From positions 62,001 through 126,000 of the forward strand of contig CALKND010000004.1 of assembly GCA_938092065.1 (NCBI GenBank): 64,000 nucleotides of DNA. The letters run 5' to 3'. A model generated the notes under the pieces. That model searched no databases. It worked only from the letters and a program-made list of their open reading frames with translations, and had not been told where the DNA came from. Below, in pieces: positions 28,939 through 37,264 of this stretch (position 1 is its first letter; every line of letters begins with the position of its first letter). A program made the position numbers and the translations under genes. This DNA is from an uncultured Rhodospirillales bacterium. Its GTDB lineage: Bacteria; Pseudomonadota; Alphaproteobacteria; Rhodospirillales; JABHCV01.

Positions 28939-30444
28939 ATGACAAAGATAATAAATCATTTTATTGATGGCAAGCTGGCCAAAGGCCAAAGTGGCCGGAT
29001 GGGGGATATATTCAACCCAGCTACTGGCGATGTTACAGCACAAGTTCCTTTGGCGAGTGCCGATGAAGTTCGTGCTGTCATTGCTTCCTCAACCGCTGCT
29101 CTTCCAGGTTGGATGGCAACGCCACCAGCTCGGCGCACCCAAGTCTTGTTTAAGTTTCGTGAACTACTAATAAAAAACATGGATGAGTTAGCCAACTTAC
29201 TTTCTGCCGAACATGGCAAGACCATACAGGATGCTAAGGGCGAGTTGGGTAGGGGCTTGGAAGTCGTAGAATTTTCTTGTGGTATTCCCCATGCCCTTAA
29301 AGGAGAATATTCTGAAAATGTCGGCTCAAACGTTGATAGTTATACAATCCGCCAGCCAGTTGGTGTAGTGGCCGGTATTACCCCGTTTAATTTTCCGGCC
29401 ATGGTACCTATGTGGATGTACCCTGTCGCAATCGCCTGCGGGAATACCTTCGTTTTGAAACCCTCAGAACGAGATCCTTCAGTAGCTATTTGCATAGCAG
29501 AACTGGCAAGTAAAGCAGGCCTACCAGATGGCGTATTGAATGTTGTTAATGGCGATAAGGAAGCCGTCGACATACTGCTAAGAGATGAGCGTGTTTCAGC
29601 CATAAGCTTTGTTGGCTCAACAGCTATTGGTGAAAACATCTACAAGACTGGATGCGCCGCCGGTAAACGTGTGCAGGCGCTTTGTGGTGCTAAGAACCAC
29701 CTCGTTGTTTTGCCTGATGCTGATATGGCCCAAACAACGGATGCCCTGATGGGCGCGGGATACGGCTCCGCTGGCGAGCGGTGCATGGCGGTTTCTGTCG
29801 CCGTCGCCGTGGGCGCTGATACTGCTAATGAGCTTGTTAACCGGCTAGAGCCTAAAATCCGCACCCTAAAGATTGGTCCTTATAGTGACCCCAATTCAGA
29901 AATGGGCCCTGTAATCTCGCGCGAAGCATTGGATCGTATTAAGGGCTATGTGGACTCAGGTGTTCAAGCTGGTGCCAAACTGGTTGTTGATGGAAGGGAT
30001 ATTAACGTGCAGGGTCACGAGAACGGCTACTTCATTGGTGGTTGCTTGTTCGACAATGTCACCCCAGATATGTCAATCTATAAGGATGAGATATTTGGCC
30101 CGGTTCTAGCTATCGTTAGGGTTAATGATTACGAGGAGGCCTTGCGGCTAGTTAATGACCATGAATATGGAAACGGTGCTGCTATCTTCACCCGAGACGG
30201 CGATGCAGCGCGTGATTTCTCTAGCCGTGCAAAAATTGGCATGATTGGCATTAATGTTCCGATTCCTGTTCCTGTTGCTTACCATAGCTTTGGAGGCTGG
30301 AAGCGCTCCTTGTTTGGAGACCATCACATCCACGGCATGGAAGGTGTACGCTTCTATACCCGTCTTAAGGCTATGACTACGCGCTGGCCTTCGGGAATTA
30401 AGGATGGTGCCGAATTCCATTTCAAGCGTAGCTCGGATCACTAA
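28939..30444 (+). CDS. mmsA: CoA-acylating (methyl)malonate-semialdehyde dehydrogenase
   Basis: NAD- and CoA-dependent aldehyde dehydrogenase of about 501 residues. It acts on malonate semialdehyde and methylmalonate semialdehyde to give acetyl- or propionyl-CoA. It shows GVVAGITPFNFPAMVPMWM, FVGSTAIGENIYKTG and the catalytic cysteine in GYGSAGERCMA. ATG 28939 is chosen because GAGAGGGG lies just before it; an ATG six codons earlier has no such site. It follows the beta-alanine aminotransferase, whose product is its substrate. Confidence 0.92.
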   Translation: MTKIINHFIDGKLAKGQSGRMGDIFNPATGDVTAQVPLASADEVRAVIASSTAALPGWMATPPARRTQVLFKFRELLIKNMDELANLLSAEHGKTIQDAKGELGRGLEVVEFSCGIPHALKGEYSENVGSNVDSYTIRQPVGVVAGITPFNFPAMVPMWMYPVAIACGNTFVLKPSERDPSVAICIAELASKAGLPDGVLNVVNGDKEAVDILLRDERVSAISFVGSTAIGENIYKTGCAAGKRVQALCGAKNHLVVLPDADMAQTTDALMGAGYGSAGERCMAVSVAVAVGADTANELVNRLEPKIRTLKIGPYSDPNSEMGPVISREALDRIKGYVDSGVQAGAKLVVDGRDINVQGHENGYFIGGCLFDNVTPDMSIYKDEIFGPVLAIVRVNDYEEALRLVNDHEYGNGAAIFTRDGDAARDFSSRAKIGMIGINVPIPVPVAYHSFGGWKRSLFGDHHIHGMEGVRFYTRLKAMTTRWPSGIKDGAEFHFKRSSDH

Positions 30445-30635
30445 TTAAAATTAAAGAGGGGGCGATGGCCCTTTCAGATGGAGACGTAAGGGTAGTTGTC
30501 TTTCTTTGGTCTTCTCTTTTTCGATTTCTAGGTTGCCGCTAGGTAGTTTAAACAGTTCCTGGACTATTGTTGCGCTTGAACAAGCTTTAAGTGCAAGACT
30601 TTTTTTACTTTGCCACTAGACTAGAAGCCTGGCTT

Positions 30636-31076
30636 TTAGTTGCTGAGATCAACCGTCCCGCGATTACGTTTGGTCCCGGCACGATGGCGTTTCGACATCA
30701 AACGCTTTTCACGGGCGGAGTTCGACGGTTTTGTCTTCTTCCGAATAATGGGGAGACTTGCGGCTCTCTTAATTATTTCAATAAGGCGGGTCAATGCGTC
30801 TTCGCGGTTGCGTTGCTGGCTACGGAATCTTTTTGCCTCAATGATGATGACACCTTCTGTTGTCATGCGCCGCCCAGCTAAGGATTTCAATCTCAGGTAT
30901 ATTGCATTGGACAGGGCTTTACTGCGTCGTGCATTGAAGCGTAACTGAACAGCGCTTGAGACCTTGTTGACATTCTGGCCACCAGGGCCACCGGCGCGAA
31001 TGAAGGTTTCAGATATTTCTTCAGGGTCAAGGGAGATAGCCCTTGTGACTAGAATTTGAGGAAGGCGTAAGTTCAT
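30636..31076 (-). CDS. arfB: Alternative ribosome-rescue factor ArfB
   Basis: Peptidyl-tRNA hydrolase that frees stalled ribosomes lacking a stop codon. The release-factor-like domain has RAGGPGGQNVNKVSSAVQLRF with the catalytic GGQ (shown in parts: GGPGGQNVNK), and the C-terminal tail is basic (KRLMSKRHRAGTKRNRG) as needed to enter the empty mRNA channel. About 146 residues is typical. ATG 31076 (MNLRLPQ) matches the family; eight upstream codons overlap the next gene. The DUF922 gene lies directly upstream on the same strand. Confidence 0.88.
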   Translation of the reverse strand: MNLRLPQILVTRAISLDPEEISETFIRAGGPGGQNVNKVSSAVQLRFNARRSKALSNAIYLRLKSLAGRRMTTEGVIIIEAKRFRSQQRNREDALTRLIEIIKRAASLPIIRKKTKPSNSAREKRLMSKRHRAGTKRNRGTVDLSN

Positions 31077-31086
31077 AGTGCTTAAG

Positions 31087-31779
31087 CTACCAGTTATCAC
31101 AAAGTAATTGTACCTTACGGTAGCTTTTTGGAGTGTCGATGCGGGCGTTGGAATGGTCTGCTTCTCGATTCAACTTTAGAATCAAAGGACGGATGCGACG
31201 TTGTACTTGTTCCTGTATATATTTGGTGCCAAGGTTTGGTGTTGATACTACAACTGGGCGTACCCCCAAAGCCGCGGTCTGTACTTGTTTTTTGATGTAG
31301 GGAAGGTAGCGTTTAAGATAGCTCTTGTAGATGGTGACATGGGCATTTTCGTGCTTAAGGATTGCCCGGTATTCACAGCTTCCGGTAGGGTACTTTCGGT
31401 CAACATAAATGAGGAAATCTGCGTAGCCTATATTTAGGTCGTATGATACTGGGTATGCGCAAAAACGTCCTCCTGTAGTCTTTTTGAAATTAGCTGTTGT
31501 TTTAATTGAATATTTGAATTCAGTTTTCGTTAAGCCAAGAATTTTCCATTTACCACTGGTCGTATGTCGGCCTTGTCTGAGTTGCAAGCGTTCAAGATCA
31601 CTTCGGCTGTGACTGGTTTTGTAAATTACTTTGGCTGGGGTGTTTTTGACATTAACTTTGACCGACGTATTAGGTGCTGGGCAACGTTTATTTGCCTGTG
31701 CCTGAAAAGGGGTAAGAGTAAAAGCGCCTATTACTATCAGTGTTATGAGAGGATAAAAAAAAGAAGGTCTATGATTCAT
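31087..31779 (-). CDS. DUF922 family exported protein
   Basis: Exported protein of 230 residues, signal peptide at about 1-29 (ending QAQA). The region CEYRAILKHENAHVTIYKSYL (shown in part: KHENAHVTI) fits the HEXXH-like zinc site of the DUF922 putative protease family; two conserved cysteines flank the domain. The substrate is unknown. It lies just upstream of arfB on the same strand. Confidence 0.75.
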   Translation of the reverse strand: MNHRPSFFYPLITLIVIGAFTLTPFQAQANKRCPAPNTSVKVNVKNTPAKVIYKTSHSRSDLERLQLRQGRHTTSGKWKILGLTKTEFKYSIKTTANFKKTTGGRFCAYPVSYDLNIGYADFLIYVDRKYPTGSCEYRAILKHENAHVTIYKSYLKRYLPYIKKQVQTAALGVRPVVVSTPNLGTKYIQEQVQRRIRPLILKLNREADHSNARIDTPKSYRKVQLLCDNW

Positions 31780-31918
31780 TATGTTCTTTGACTAATTGAG
31801 TTTTTCAGAATATGTGTCCACTGTTAATTTTCGATTTTTCCTTGGTAATATGTTTTTTGTTCAAAATCTTGCATCGCTTGAACTGGATTAATCCTGTTAA
31901 AGTGATGCTGGAACCCCT

Positions 31919-32803
31919 CTAGCCATTGCTGGAACTCGTACGCGTAAGACGCCATTTATCCATTTGCTTTCGGCGTTTGTCAGCAAAGCTCTTACCAGTC
32001 TTGCCGCGCCTGTCGTGGGAATATTTTTCTTGCCACTGAGCTGACTTGGATGCTCTTCGCATTGTTGCAAGGGTCGCCATGCTGTGGTTTCTTTTGTCAC
32101 CATTTCGCCAAGCGTTAAGTTGATAGCCGTGGACATTTGTGGATGTGTTATTTAGAGCTTCTTGTTTTCGTTGCTTGTGGTGGGCGTTTAGTTTGGACAT
32201 GTGCTGAAGGTTAACAGCTTTGCGATCCTCGAGCCCTGCTAGTTGGTGTTGTTGTTTCCAGTACTTAAGAATCTTCAACTTGTAGGCTTGAAAGTATCGT
32301 GGTGTTTTTGAGTGATAAAACCCGGCAGCCTTTGTCCAAGAGCGTGCAGTTTGATACATCCCTTTTAAATATTTTGCTGCATAGTTTACATTAGTGGCTG
32401 GGTCCATGGCATCCTCCAAGCTAGCGAAGGCGTCGCCGTGGTAATGTAAGTTCACCTGCATGCAACCAACATCAATATTAGTGATTGCGTTAGCCTGCAA
32501 AAAACGTACATGTTTGAGTGCTTCAACTTTATTTTGGAAATAATTTCCAACGCCAAGAGCGGTTACAGTCCAAGGCCAGGCAACATTTGCCTGTTTTTGC
32601 CTGTCCCAGCGGCCTGTCTCTGCCAACGAAATAGATTTCAAAAGGTAGCGTGGTATACCTTTTTCTTGCTCCACTTTCTGAGTTTGAAAATCACATAATT
32701 TCCACGCATTTCCAATCACTTGTATAGGTGCTGCCGATACTAATGAGGGTGTGATAATTACTAGCGTCAAGCTTATCACAATCACTAAAAGTCTTTTTAC
32801 CAC
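31919..32803 (-). CDS. Lytic transglycosylase, SLT domain
   Basis: Exported peptidoglycan lyase of about 294 residues. A signal peptide follows the GTG start at 32803 (cleavage after LVSAAP). The SLT fold is visible in LLKSISLAETGRW with the catalytic glutamate, in WPWTVTALG, in NIDVGCMQVNLHYHG, and in NVNYAAKYLKGMY and AAGFYHSKTP. The C-terminal third is basic and low in structure. This resembles transglycosylases often found near flagellar or cell-wall genes, but no such genes are here. Confidence 0.83.
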   Translation of the reverse strand: MVKRLLVIVISLTLVIITPSLVSAAPIQVIGNAWKLCDFQTQKVEQEKGIPRYLLKSISLAETGRWDRQKQANVAWPWTVTALGVGNYFQNKVEALKHVRFLQANAITNIDVGCMQVNLHYHGDAFASLEDAMDPATNVNYAAKYLKGMYQTARSWTKAAGFYHSKTPRYFQAYKLKILKYWKQQHQLAGLEDRKAVNLQHMSKLNAHHKQRKQEALNNTSTNVHGYQLNAWRNGDKRNHSMATLATMRRASKSAQWQEKYSHDRRGKTGKSFADKRRKQMDKWRLTRTSSSNG

Positions 32804-32854
32804 AAAGCAATACTCCAAATTGTTGCTTTGTAGAAAATGCAAAGGTCATGCCAG

Positions 32855-33379
32855 TTACGGGGGTGTCGTGTCACTTTCACCCAAGGGATGCTGCATGATC
32901 ACCTGATTGAGCCATTTGCCATGCTTAAAGCCCAAGGATTTAAGAGTACCGCAAGGCACAAAGCCGTGAGTAGCATGCAGCTTGATCGACGGGGCATTTT
33001 CACTGTCACCAATAACTGCAACCATTTGCCTGTAGCCTCGGGCTGTACACTGTTTGATCAGGTCCTCCAACAGGCTGCCACCGAGACCCATTCTTGTGTT
33101 GGCGCTGGCTACATAGATGCTATTTTCAACAGTATGGCGATAGGCGGGTCTGGGCCTGTAACTACTGGCATAGGCGTAACCCCTGACCTCTCCATTAAGT
33201 TCGACGACCCGGTAGGGAAATCCAGCCTTCGTGAGTTCAGCCATCCGGTGGGCGATTTCAACCACATCAGGTGGGATCTCCTCCCAGCTGGCAAGACCGT
33301 GAATGACGTGTTCGCCATAAATTGCTTGGATTGCACCGCAGTCGTCTTCAACGGCGTCACGAATATGGATGGAATTCAT
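32855..33379 (-). CDS. GNAT acetyltransferase, phosphinothricin-type
   Basis: Acetyl-CoA-dependent N-acetyltransferase of 174 residues. It shows IRDAVEDDCGAIQAIYGEHV, then EVRGYAYASSYRPRPAYRHTVENSIYV (in part: YASSYRPRPAYRHTVENS), which is the hallmark of the phosphinothricin/methionine sulfone acetyltransferases, and the acetyl-CoA loop around MGLGGSLLEDLI. Natural substrates are probably amino-acid analogues. The start overlaps the end of the N-formylglutamate amidohydrolase-like gene by 23 bases on the same strand. Confidence 0.88.
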   Translation of the reverse strand: MNSIHIRDAVEDDCGAIQAIYGEHVIHGLASWEEIPPDVVEIAHRMAELTKAGFPYRVVELNGEVRGYAYASSYRPRPAYRHTVENSIYVASANTRMGLGGSLLEDLIKQCTARGYRQMVAVIGDSENAPSIKLHATHGFVPCGTLKSLGFKHGKWLNQVIMQHPLGESDTTPP

Positions 33380-34259
33380 GTTTTTTTAGGCTTTCGGGGC
33401 TGATTTTGGTAATGACTTGAATTAGTTTCTCCAGGTTTTTTTTCAATGGATAAAATCCCTCTGAGTAGTCGATTAAAAACTCATTCATATAAAGTGCTCT
33501 GTTGATTTCGACTTGTAAGGTATGGTGGTTTTCCCTCGGTTTTCCGTAATGGCCGGTGGTAAAACCGCCTGCGTAGGGATTATTTCGGGTTACGATGTAT
33601 TTCATTGCTTTAAGGCTCTGCTCGACCTCATTGGTAACCGAGCTTGTACACGAGGTGCCGTGCCTGTCACCTAAAATGAAGTCGACCCGGTTGAAACCGG
33701 GATCGCGGTCCATGGGGCCACCAATTGAGGGCATAGAATGACAGTCAATTAACAGATAGCAACCAAATCGTGCTTTAGCCTCGTTCAGTAAACCCTTGAG
33801 TGCCTCGTGATAGGGGAAATAGTTGGCCTGGATAGCCTTTTCTGCATCTTTAAAGCGTAGTTTTTCAGAGTAGACCTCTTCACCGCTGGTGACCACCCGG
33901 GCCATGGTGCCTAGCCCTGCGGCGACACGTGGAGATGTTGTGTTAACGTAAGTGGGTAAGGGGCTGTCAAACATCTCAGGATCAAGTTCATAGGGCTCCC
34001 GGTTGGCATCCACGTAAACTCGGGGGAAATGGGCACGGAGCAAAGGTGCTCCATAAACCGGTGCCGTTATAAACATTTCATCGACAAAAGCATCTTCTGA
34101 GCGACGTAAGCCAAGTGGGTCAAGGCGTGACGCTTTAACAAAGCCATCCGGGTAGTTTTGCCCGCTGTGAGGTGAGGAAAAAATTACTGGTGATGACCAA
34201 TCATCAGGGCGAAGGATCTCATAAGAGCTGTGCTTGTCAATGTTAGAGGAAATGGTCAT
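33357..34259 (-). CDS. N-formylglutamate amidohydrolase family protein
   Basis: Zinc amidohydrolase of 300 residues. It shows VIFSSPHSGQNYPDGF near the N terminus, VDANREPYELDPEMF, the zinc-binding LIDCHSMPSIGG and VEINRALYMNE near the C terminus. Family members deformylate N-formylglutamate at the end of histidine breakdown, but no other histidine-degradation gene is present, so the substrate is open. ATG 34259 is about 160 bases from the tRNA-Val that marks the island edge. Confidence 0.85.
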   Translation of the reverse strand: MTISSNIDKHSSYEILRPDDWSSPVIFSSPHSGQNYPDGFVKASRLDPLGLRRSEDAFVDEMFITAPVYGAPLLRAHFPRVYVDANREPYELDPEMFDSPLPTYVNTTSPRVAAGLGTMARVVTSGEEVYSEKLRFKDAEKAIQANYFPYHEALKGLLNEAKARFGCYLLIDCHSMPSIGGPMDRDPGFNRVDFILGDRHGTSCTSSVTNEVEQSLKAMKYIVTRNNPYAGGFTTGHYGKPRENHHTLQVEINRALYMNEFLIDYSEGFYPLKKNLEKLIQVITKISPESLKKHEFHPYS

Positions 34260-34416
34260 GGAGTTTTGATAACGCTCCGTTTGCTTGAGTGCAATAGTTA
34301 CATTGAAAGCACGGTGGGTGGTAACTTATGTGAAGGGTTGTACAATGTCTTGCCAACGGCCGCAGATCAGACTAATGACTCTTTTCTCTATTGGTGTAGT
34401 AACTTTAAAGAGACGA

Positions 34417-34491
34417 GGGCGCGTAGCTCAGCGGGAGAGCACTGCATTGACATTGCAGGGGTCACTGGTTCAATCCCAGTCGTGCCCACCA
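34417..34491 (+). tRNA. tRNA-Val(GAC), left copy
   Basis: 75 bases including an encoded CCA. The acceptor stem GGGCGCG pairs with CGTGCCC, and the D-arm is AGCTCAGCGGGAGAGC. The anticodon stem CTGCA/TGCAG encloses TTGACAT with anticodon GAC, and the T-arm is CTGGTTCAATCCCAG. It is identical to the copy at 40347 and forms the left attachment site of the island. Confidence 0.97.
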
Positions 34492-34560
34492 TATTTTCTC
34501 CCATGTTATCAATAGGATAGCGTAAGACCGAAACATAAGAATTTTTCTCACAAGTCAATC

Positions 34561-34578
34561 TGGCACACCAGTGGCACA
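34561..34578 (+). repeat. Left TGGCACA arm-type repeats
   Basis: TGGCACA occurs at 34561-34567 and 34572-34578, start to start 11 bases. The same heptamer with the same spacing occurs three times near the right end. They lie between the tRNA and the integrase gene, where arm-type integrase binding sites are expected. Confidence 0.6.
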
Positions 34579-34593
34579 GTGAGGAGTATTCTT

Positions 34594-35214
34594 GTGGCTT
34601 CATATCGCAAACGTGGCAGTGTCTGGCATGTACAGATTCGCCGTAAAGGCCATCCAAGCCTAACTAAAACATTTATATCAAAGGCAGACGCCGATCGCTG
34701 GGTAAGGCGTATAGAGCGCGGCATAGATCTTGGCGAAGGTTTTATCCATGCGGGCGTTACCCAAGCAACATTACTGTGTGAATTGCTTGAGCGTTACAGA
34801 GATACGGTATCAATACATAAGCTGAGCCATGATGTTGAGAAGTGGCGTCTGAATGCTATGTCGCGACACTGGCTAGGAAAGTGCAGTTTGGAGCGCCTGT
34901 CCTCCGAGATTATAAGCAAATATCGTAATGAGAGAATGGACATGGTGTGTGGAGCGTCTGTCTTGATGGAATTAAATTTACTCAGGCATTGCCTCAAAAT
35001 AGCAATTAACGAATGGGGTGCGGCTTTATCAATCAATCTAGTAGACGGTGTTAGATTTCCAAGTCCTAGCAAACCTCGTAAAAGACGCTTGGAAGCTGGA
35101 GAGTTCGACTTCCTGATCCAAGGCTGCAAACTAGGAAGATCGCCCCTGCTTGCCCCTGTCATCATCATCGCGATAGAAACGGGCATGAGGCGGGGGGAGA
35201 GGAGAAAATGGTGA
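34594..35214 (+). pseudogene. Truncated tyrosine integrase
   Basis: About 206 codons from GTG 34594, which has GAGGAG seven bases upstream. The N-terminal arm-binding domain (SVWHVQIRRKGHPSLTKTF, ADADRWVRRIERGIDLGE) and core-binding domain are present. The catalytic domain begins and reaches the first active-site arginine in ETGMRRGE, then ends RRKW-stop. The HxLRH box and the nucleophilic tyrosine are missing. The 250 bases that follow contain no integrase-like sequence in any frame I could read. The enzyme should be inactive. Confidence 0.8.
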
Positions 35215-35405
35215 ACATGATCATGATTGTGGCGTAAAGCTTCATCTAGCTAACTTCAAATTTTTAATTGGGTACATTTGTGAATGGGCTTGATCCGCTC
35301 CGGTTGAGCGTTCAGATCCACTATGACATAACCCTCGCTATCTATAGAAAATACGTTTCTCATAAACTTAATCCGCATCTGGCTAAAACTCTTTATGGAA
35401 GTTGT

Positions 35406-35437
35406 AAGTTTACAGTAGACATAATAGTGTGTATACT
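35406..35437 (+). promoter_or_regulatory. xre promoter with operator
   Basis: A sigma-70-like promoter has TTTACA at 35409-35414, a 17-base spacer and TATACT at 35432-35437, about 35 bases before the xre ATG. The -35 overlaps the pseudo-dyad GTTTACAGTAGAC. The 21 bases from 35406 match the complement of 37265-37285 at 18 positions, so the same regulator probably binds both. Confidence 0.6.
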
Positions 35438-35472
35438 ACTTTCTGCATGAACACACTTAACAAGGCTAGACG

Positions 35473-35838
35473 ATGACCCTAGGCGACAAGATCAAAGAGC
35501 TACGAGAAGATAAACGTTTCAGCATTAGAGAGCTTGGAAGACGAACTGACGTAAGTGCTATGCACATCTCCAATATTGAGAAGGGGAAGGTTAATGCAAG
35601 CCCTGAACTGGTTACTAAAATAGCAAGTGAGCTTGAGGCCAATGTAGATGAGCTTCTTCACTTAGCTGACCGTGTTGATCCTGAAGTTGTGGATGTAATT
35701 CAAAAGAACCCTACAGCAGTTCCCAGCTTCCTTAGGTCTGCTAAAGACCTCTCACCTGAAGAGTGGGAGAAAATGCAGAACTACTTAAACAAAATGAAGA
35801 AACAGAAGACACCCAAGGGTAAGAAGCGTGGCAAATGA
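35473..35838 (+). CDS. XRE-family transcriptional regulator
   Basis: Repressor-like protein of 121 residues. A helix-turn-helix occupies about residues 6-60 (KIKELREDKRFSIRELGRRT, VSAMHISNIEKGK). The C-terminal part is helical and ends in a strongly basic KKQKTPKGKKRGK. AAGG lies seven bases before ATG 35473. The ImmA-type protease gene starts inside its 3' end (11-base overlap), as in phage and ICE switch pairs where the protease cleaves the repressor. A repeated operator-like sequence at its own promoter suggests autoregulation. Confidence 0.85.
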   Translation: MTLGDKIKELREDKRFSIRELGRRTDVSAMHISNIEKGKVNASPELVTKIASELEANVDELLHLADRVDPEVVDVIQKNPTAVPSFLRSAKDLSPEEWEKMQNYLNKMKKQKTPKGKKRGK

Positions 35839-36517
35839 GCAGTACCCAAAGAGGTCGCTGGATGAAGTGGAGATACTAGCAAATGGACTTAATATTTCTT
35901 ATTTTACTTCTGTTGAGATTGATTTAACGGTACCAATTCCTATTGAAGATATTGCAGAGCATTTCCTTGGTTACTCAATAGACATTACCGATGAAGGATT
36001 ATTCAGTGATCCTAATTTCCTAGGTGGCATCGACTTTGAACAGAACCTTATCTACGTCAATGCTTCGGTTGAGGATCATGATGGAAGGTATGCATTCACT
36101 GTAGCTCACGAAATTGGACACCATGTGCTTCACAGAGAAGCTTATCTGAATGACAAAGAGCAAGGTAAGAGGGAAATACTCTGCAGGGATTCAGGAGAGA
36201 AACCACAGATCGAAATAGAAGCAGATAGGTTTGCTGCTGCGTTACTCATGCCCTCTAGTGTGGTTCTGGAAACCTTCAATCGCATTAAACCAAAACCCAA
36301 AGCATCTACCATTGGTCAGGCTAGAGGTGTGGCGAATGAAGTCATAAAAGAAGGTGGTTTTAGTAACGTCTCCAACACTGCAATGATCAACAGGCTTATT
36401 GATCTAGGTGCAATCAAGGCTGCATATCAAAATGGACTGGTGCACAAGGGTCATAGGGGAAGTCTAATAACAAGAATGGTACGTGGGACGTTGGCCAAAC
36501 TTAAATCGTTTAGATAG
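35828..36517 (+). CDS. ImmA/IrrE-type metalloprotease
   Basis: Zinc protease of 229 residues. AFTVAHEIGHHVLH holds HEXXH at about residues 95-99, and IEIEADRFAAALLMPSSVV is the second family hallmark with the third zinc ligand. Relatives inactivate a cognate XRE repressor after DNA damage or cell-to-cell signals (ImmR/ImmA of ICEBs1, DdrO/IrrE of Deinococcus). The start is GTG 35828, overlapping the xre stop. The 3' end overlaps the converging gene at 36464 by 54 bases. Confidence 0.87.
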   Translation: MANEQYPKRSLDEVEILANGLNISYFTSVEIDLTVPIPIEDIAEHFLGYSIDITDEGLFSDPNFLGGIDFEQNLIYVNASVEDHDGRYAFTVAHEIGHHVLHREAYLNDKEQGKREILCRDSGEKPQIEIEADRFAAALLMPSSVVLETFNRIKPKPKASTIGQARGVANEVIKEGGFSNVSNTAMINRLIDLGAIKAAYQNGLVHKGHRGSLITRMVRGTLAKLKSFR

Positions 36518-36853
36518 TGTTTGTTTGCCTTCAACGAACCCTCCTTTATCCATTAGGACATCCATGTAGTCCGAATATTGCTCTTTAAACTCGTCGCTAG
36601 CGAAAGATAGTGTCAGTATATCCGTGGCCTCATTAAGGTAGCTATCACCTTCGTTCCACTCCCCATATGTCTCATCAGTTTTAATAGCTACAAACCATTT
36701 TGCAAACGGGTTCTTTAGTTCTTTAGAGGGTATTTGATAGCTCTTTAAAAGATGAACTGTTGTATCCCCAAAGGGTCCAAAACCTTTAAATGTTGCGTAC
36801 GGGTTCTCTTTTGGCCGACATTTACCCATTAAGTTCTTTTCTTTACTACTCAT
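36464..36853 (-). CDS. Island protein of unknown function
   Basis: A 129-residue soluble protein that I do not recognise. It is rich in aromatic and charged residues, for example YATFKGFGPFGDTTVHLL and FASDEFKEQYSDYMDVLM. There is no signal peptide or membrane segment. ATG 36853 is chosen because AAGGAAAGGTG lies just before it and TAATG couples it to the upstream 57-residue gene; a GTG three codons earlier is also open. It is the third gene of a minus-strand operon and its 3' end overlaps immA. Confidence 0.6.
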   Translation of the reverse strand: MSSKEKNLMGKCRPKENPYATFKGFGPFGDTTVHLLKSYQIPSKELKNPFAKWFVAIKTDETYGEWNEGDSYLNEATDILTLSFASDEFKEQYSDYMDVLMDKGGFVEGKQTLSKRFKFGQRPTYHSCY

Positions 36854-37026
36854 TATCCACACCTTTCCTTAATTCTTTCGCATACTGTTAAAAGTCCTAA
36901 CAATGGCCACATCACTAAACTTACTGGAATGAGTAGTATCAAGCCCAAAAATAGGATGATTTGCTCGATGGATTTGCGCACTGAATAGATGTACTCACTA
37001 TTTTCTATTATGGTTTTAAGAGACAT
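36853..37026 (-). CDS. Small membrane protein, 57 residues
   Basis: An open frame of 57 codons from ATG 37026 starts MSLKTIIENSEYIYSVRKS, has one long hydrophobic stretch (about residues 22-46, IILFLGLILLIPVSLVMWPL) and ends in a basic KERCG tail. Both ends are coupled by TAATG overlaps of one base, to the 66-residue gene upstream and the 129-residue gene downstream, which strongly supports real coding despite the size. I know no homologue. Confidence 0.6.
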   Translation of the reverse strand: MSLKTIIENSEYIYSVRKSIEQIILFLGLILLIPVSLVMWPLLGLLTVCERIKERCG

Positions 37027-37226
37027 TAAATTGTTCCCCCATTTGCAACTTTGTAGATTTTAACGCCATCTAGAATGACAGTTGCCACCAATGAAAGTGG
37101 TAGTATTAGTATGACGCCCAGACTGAAAAGGGCACCTAAAACTTTGTATAGTTGTTCAGTATGTAGCAACAGACCCACAGAAATTATGATCAGTGAAATT
37201 CCTGTGATTAAGGATGTGATATCCAT
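37026..37226 (-). CDS. Small membrane protein, 66 residues
   Basis: From ATG 37226 (GAAGGTG seven bases before it) the protein reads MDITSLITGISLIIISVGLL, with a second hydrophobic span LGALFSLGVILILPLSLV. Two membrane helices fill most of it. A longer frame running up to 37466 crosses the divergent promoter and is not credible as the start. It is the first gene of the minus-strand operon. Function unknown; size and topology resemble holin- or toxin-like small membrane proteins, but that is only a resemblance. Confidence 0.55.
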   Translation of the reverse strand: MDITSLITGISLIIISVGLLLHTEQLYKVLGALFSLGVILILPLSLVATVILDGVKIYKVANGGTI

Positions 37227-37264
37227 GTTTGCACCTTCGGGTTTGGTTATGAGCTTTATGCTCG

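Noticed and set aside
30455-30477. Possible terminator GGGC/GCCC after mmsA
   Set aside because: The stem is only four pairs and the T-tract is three bases; too weak to call.
35268-35450. A 60-codon frame after the integrase fragment that might be its lost catalytic end
   Set aside because: No HxLRH-like box or tyrosine context can be read in any frame; it also crosses the xre promoter.
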